DNA of 7,989 nt from assembly GCA_008501655.1 (NCBI GenBank), contig QQUK01000219.1, forward strand, positions 1-7,989. The letters run 5' to 3'. This stretch comes from Calditrichota bacterium. GTDB taxonomy: Bacteria; Zixibacteria; MSB-5A5; GN15; FEB-12. Below, piece by piece: positions 6,635 through 7,989 of this stretch. Within the stretch, counting starts at the first letter, position 1; each line of letters starts with the position of its first letter. The notes beneath the pieces were generated by a model. The model was not told the origin of the DNA and did not search any database. It was given only the letters and a program-made list of their open reading frames with translations. Both the position numbers and the translations under genes were made by a program.

Positions 6635-6664
6635 AAGATTGTCCTGAAAAACCTGTATGTCAAA

Positions 6665-6685
6665 AAAATGGCTTTAAGCCATTTT
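6665..6685. terminator. Possible bidirectional terminator after the orphan gene
   Basis: AAAATGGCTT, one T, AAGCCATTTT form a ten-pair inverted repeat. The GC part is short (GGC/GCC). The run of T is four on the plus strand and seven on the minus strand, so it could work weakly in both directions. AAATGGCTTT also occurs at 5118-5127 and 6743-6752, so this may instead be part of a repeat flank. Confidence 0.35.
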
Positions 6686-6800
6686 GAAAAGCAAAAGCCA
6701 TTTGGGTGTAATCTGTTTACAAAAATATACTTAGGGAGTTTGAAATGGCTTTACTGCCACTTTATGGGTCCCCGAAAATGAGCAAACGAACCCATTTATA

Positions 6801-6830
6801 CCGGCAGACGAGGACGTCTGCCTTGCACAA
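6801..6830 (-). repeat. Family D palindromic repeat, right boundary of the AT-rich segment
   Basis: Bases 6801-6828 are the exact reverse complement of 5086-5113. The stem is GGCAGACG / CGTCTGCC and GTGCAA points outward, away from the orphan gene. The bases just inside (6771-6797) also match the inside of the left copy in inverted form, with some mismatches. Confidence 0.92.
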
Positions 6831-6886
6831 TATCAGGGGGACGTCTACCTTGCACGAGTTTTCGACAAGGATGTCTGCCTTGTACA
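6810..6886 (-). repeat. Tandem half-copies of family D
   Basis: GACGTCTGCCTTGCAC from the right boundary repeat is followed by two degenerate echoes: GACGTCTACCTTGCAC at 6840-6855 and GATGTCTGCCTTGTAC at 6870-6885, 27 and 30 bases apart. The echoes lack the other stem arm, so they cannot fold as family D hairpins. The spacings are multiples of three, so all three are read in one frame as TSALH / TSTLH / MSALY. Confidence 0.7.
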
Positions 6887-6902
6887 AAATTGTTGGAACA
6901 GA

Positions 6903-6927
6903 AACCCACTGCAAGCAGTGGGCTACC
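6903..6927. repeat. Hairpin CCCACTGC / GCAGTGGG (family E, single copy)
   Basis: A perfect eight-pair inverted repeat (6905-6922) around AA, or seven pairs with loop CAAG, flanked by GAAA and CTACCC. Only one copy is in the window. It has the same form as the other dispersed palindromes, so it is probably one of them. Confidence 0.6.
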
Positions 6928-6935
6928 CATTATTA

Positions 6936-6976
6936 TCAAGTCACACTGAGCCCGCCTAGGCGGGAAGTGGACTTGA
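6936..6976. repeat. Nested palindrome inside a family A-like frame
   Basis: The outer arms TCAAGTC / GACTTGA (6936-6942, 6970-6976) continue as CACT / AGTG and enclose CCCGCCTAGGCGGG (6951-6964), a perfect 14-base palindrome. CACACTGAG..AAGTG is the outer part of family A. The usual loop TTGTCGA has been replaced by the GC palindrome. Confidence 0.7.
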
Positions 6977-7027
6977 ACAAAGCATTTTTATTTGACCACG
7001 GGTGTAATGAGTTTTATAATAAAAACA

Positions 7028-7076
7028 TGAGATTGCTACGTTTCGTCAACCTGTCGGTTGACTCAACGAGGAATGG
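7028..7076. repeat. Hairpin GTCAACC / GGTTGAC (family F, single copy)
   Basis: GTCAACC-TGTC-GGTTGAC (7045-7062) is a seven-pair hairpin enclosed by CGTT / AACG (7039-7042, 7065-7068). The flanks ATGAGATTGCTACG and GAGGAATGGCA look like a dispersed repeat unit, but no second copy is in this window. Confidence 0.55.
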
Positions 7077-7083
7077 CATAAGG

Positions 7084-7146
7084 GACTGGATTCCTGGTCA
7101 AGCCAGGAATGACATTGTAGGAGCATGCTTCGACAAACTCAGTATG
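7084..7146 (-). repeat. Composite A-B module, inverted copy
   Basis: Read on the minus strand: a family A hairpin (7146-7124, arms CATACT / AGCATG, G-U paired in a plus-strand transcript), a seven-base linker (CTCCTAC), then a family B unit (7116-7084) with stem ATTCCTGG / CCAGGAAT and loop CTTGA. Order, linker and length (63 bases) match the modules at 4749-4812 and 4870-4932. The B stem differs from theirs by a compensated C-G to G-C change. Confidence 0.85.
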
Positions 7147-7159
7147 ACTAAAAAAATTG

Positions 7160-7165
7160 AAAGGA
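7160..7165 (+). promoter_or_regulatory. Ribosome binding site of the hydrolase gene
   Basis: AAAGGA lies seven bases before ATG 7173. It follows directly on the inverted A-B module, so the gene's promoter must lie within or upstream of repeat sequence. I see no convincing promoter. Confidence 0.6.
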
Positions 7166-7172
7166 TTTTAAT

Positions 7173-7853
7173 ATGCCTGAAGTAACATTCCATGGTCACT
7201 CCTGTGTGACAATAAAAGATGGCGAACATTCGCTCATCGTCGACCCGTTTATCTCGATGAACCCGCAAGCTACTACCGATGTCGTCAAACTTGATGCCAA
7301 ATACATCTTGGTAACGCACGGTCACGGCGATCATATCGGCGATGCTATATTCTTAGCCAAGCAGAACAAAGCAAAGATTATCTGTTCTTTTGAACTCGGT
7401 CATCTCTGTCAGAAAGAAGGGGCAGAAGATGTTCATATGATGCATATCGGCGGCGGGTTTAACTTTCCTTTCGGTCGGGTCAAGATGACTATCGCCCATC
7501 ACGGTGGCGGTTATGGGGAAGATGCCTCGTATTATACCGGACCTCCGGTCGGCTTTCTGATTACCATCGGTGGTAAGACAATCTACCATCCGGGCGATAC
7601 CGGACTTTTCCTCGATATGAAGCTTATCGGTGAGATGAACGATATAGACTTAGCATTCCTCCCGATAGGGGATAACTTTACGATGGATATCCGTGATGCT
7701 GCCAAAGCTGTCGAATTTCTCAAACCGAAAAAAGTAGTCCCTTTCCATTACGATACCTGGGAGATTATCGAAGCTGACCCGAACGACTTTAAAACACAGG
7801 TCAAAGATTCCGAAGTCGTCATCCTCGACCCGGGGCAGAGCCTGACACTCTAA
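7173..7853 (+). CDS. Metal-dependent hydrolase, UPF0173 (metallo-beta-lactamase fold)
   Basis: The protein has 226 residues, the usual size of the UPF0173 family (YtkL-like). The metal site is complete: H49, H51, D53 and H54 in THGHGDH, H109 in AHHGG, D142 in HPGDTG and H192 in PFHYDTW. It starts VTFHGHSCVTI and continues IVDPFIS, both typical of the family's N-terminus, and ends LDPGQSLTL. From family knowledge these are cytoplasmic zinc-dependent hydrolases whose natural substrate is not established, so I give no reaction. There is no signal peptide. Codon use is like that of the desulfurase and mnmA genes and unlike the AT-rich gene before it, so it looks native. It has its own ribosome binding site and is separated from the previous gene by over 600 bases of repeats. 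Confidence 0.93.
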   Translation: MPEVTFHGHSCVTIKDGEHSLIVDPFISMNPQATTDVVKLDAKYILVTHGHGDHIGDAIFLAKQNKAKIICSFELGHLCQKEGAEDVHMMHIGGGFNFPFGRVKMTIAHHGGGYGEDASYYTGPPVGFLITIGGKTIYHPGDTGLFLDMKLIGEMNDIDLAFLPIGDNFTMDIRDAAKAVEFLKPKKVVPFHYDTWEIIEADPNDFKTQVKDSEVVILDPGQSLTL

Positions 7854-7893
7854 AATAGAGCAGAATAAGAGCCTGCGCGCCTTCTTCTGAAAA

Positions 7894-7913
7894 GCGCGGT
7901 CACGTGACCGCGC
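7894..7913. repeat. Perfect 20-base palindrome after the hydrolase gene
   Basis: GCGCGGTCAC followed by its own reverse complement, 41 bases after the hydrolase stop. There is no T-run (CTCCACATCC follows), so it is not a typical intrinsic terminator. It may be another dispersed palindrome or a dimeric protein site. The rest of the stretch to 7989 shows no gene that I can support. Confidence 0.6.
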
Positions 7914-7989
7914 CTCCACATCCCCAATCAAAAGAGATAGTGCTTTTGTAGTTTTTGCTGATTTCTACCTCAATTGCACAAAGATTAAT

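Noticed and set aside
5086..6828. A complete insertion sequence
   Set aside because: The enclosed gene has no transposase motif (no DDE, HUH or recombinase signature) and I see no target-site duplication, so I describe only an inverted-repeat bracket.
6745..7185. Open frame of 146 codons on the + strand with an AGGGAG before its ATG
   Set aside because: It is composed almost wholly of repeat sequence (family D half-copies, families E and F, the nested palindrome and the A-B module) and runs into the hydrolase start. The peptide shows repeat echoes (TSALH, TSTLH, MSALY) and no domain. Not called as a gene.
7650..7931. Open frame of 93 codons on the - strand
   Set aside because: It is mostly antisense to the well-supported hydrolase gene and begins in the terminal palindrome region.

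Overview
The window comes from a diderm (outer-membrane-bearing) bacterium. The evidence is a TamB-like C-terminus running directly into a three-POTRA Omp85 barrel protein with a signal peptide and a C-terminal Phe. The protein character would fit the FCB superphylum or a nearby candidate phylum, but that is an inference from general resemblance, not a placement. All recognisable genes are on the + strand.

Positions 2-2166 hold the end of a TamB-like gene and a complete BamA/TamA-family gene, overlapping by ATGA. This is an outer-membrane protein assembly or translocation pair. Positions 2224-4719 hold a group I cysteine desulfurase (NifS/IscS type) and the tRNA 2-thiouridylase MnmA. Together they form a sulfur relay: the desulfurase makes a persulfide and MnmA puts the sulfur on U34 of tRNA. 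Positions 5424-6554 hold an AT-rich orphan gene. It encodes a protein with two N-terminal membrane segments, an alpha/beta domain and TPR-like helices. Positions 7173-7853 hold a UPF0173-type metallo-beta-lactamase-fold hydrolase.

The most notable content is a dense set of short dispersed palindromic repeats. I separate them into A (stem6-GAGC..GTCGA-stem6), B (GTCATTCC..GGAATCCAG), C (GTAGG-stem9 with loop CCCGT), D (GGCAGACG..CGTCTGCC) and several single hairpins (E, F and others). They fill most of the gaps at 3388-3492, 4720-5113 and 6800-7146. Within families A, B and C the stems differ between copies by compensatory changes while loops and flanks are kept, so the folded hairpin seems to be what is selected or mobilised.

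Two copies of C and one of D lie inside mnmA. They are in frame and add about 41 residues to a loop of its C-terminal beta-barrel. This resembles the protein-coding palindromic elements known from Rickettsia. The AT-rich orphan gene is bracketed by an inverted pair of family D repeats with an exact 28-bp core and related inner flanks. Further out, a composite A-B module of about 63 bp occurs in direct orientation on the left and inverted on the right. The orphan may therefore be a cassette carried between, or recombined through, these repeats. No transposase or REP-associated (RAYT) gene is present in the window.
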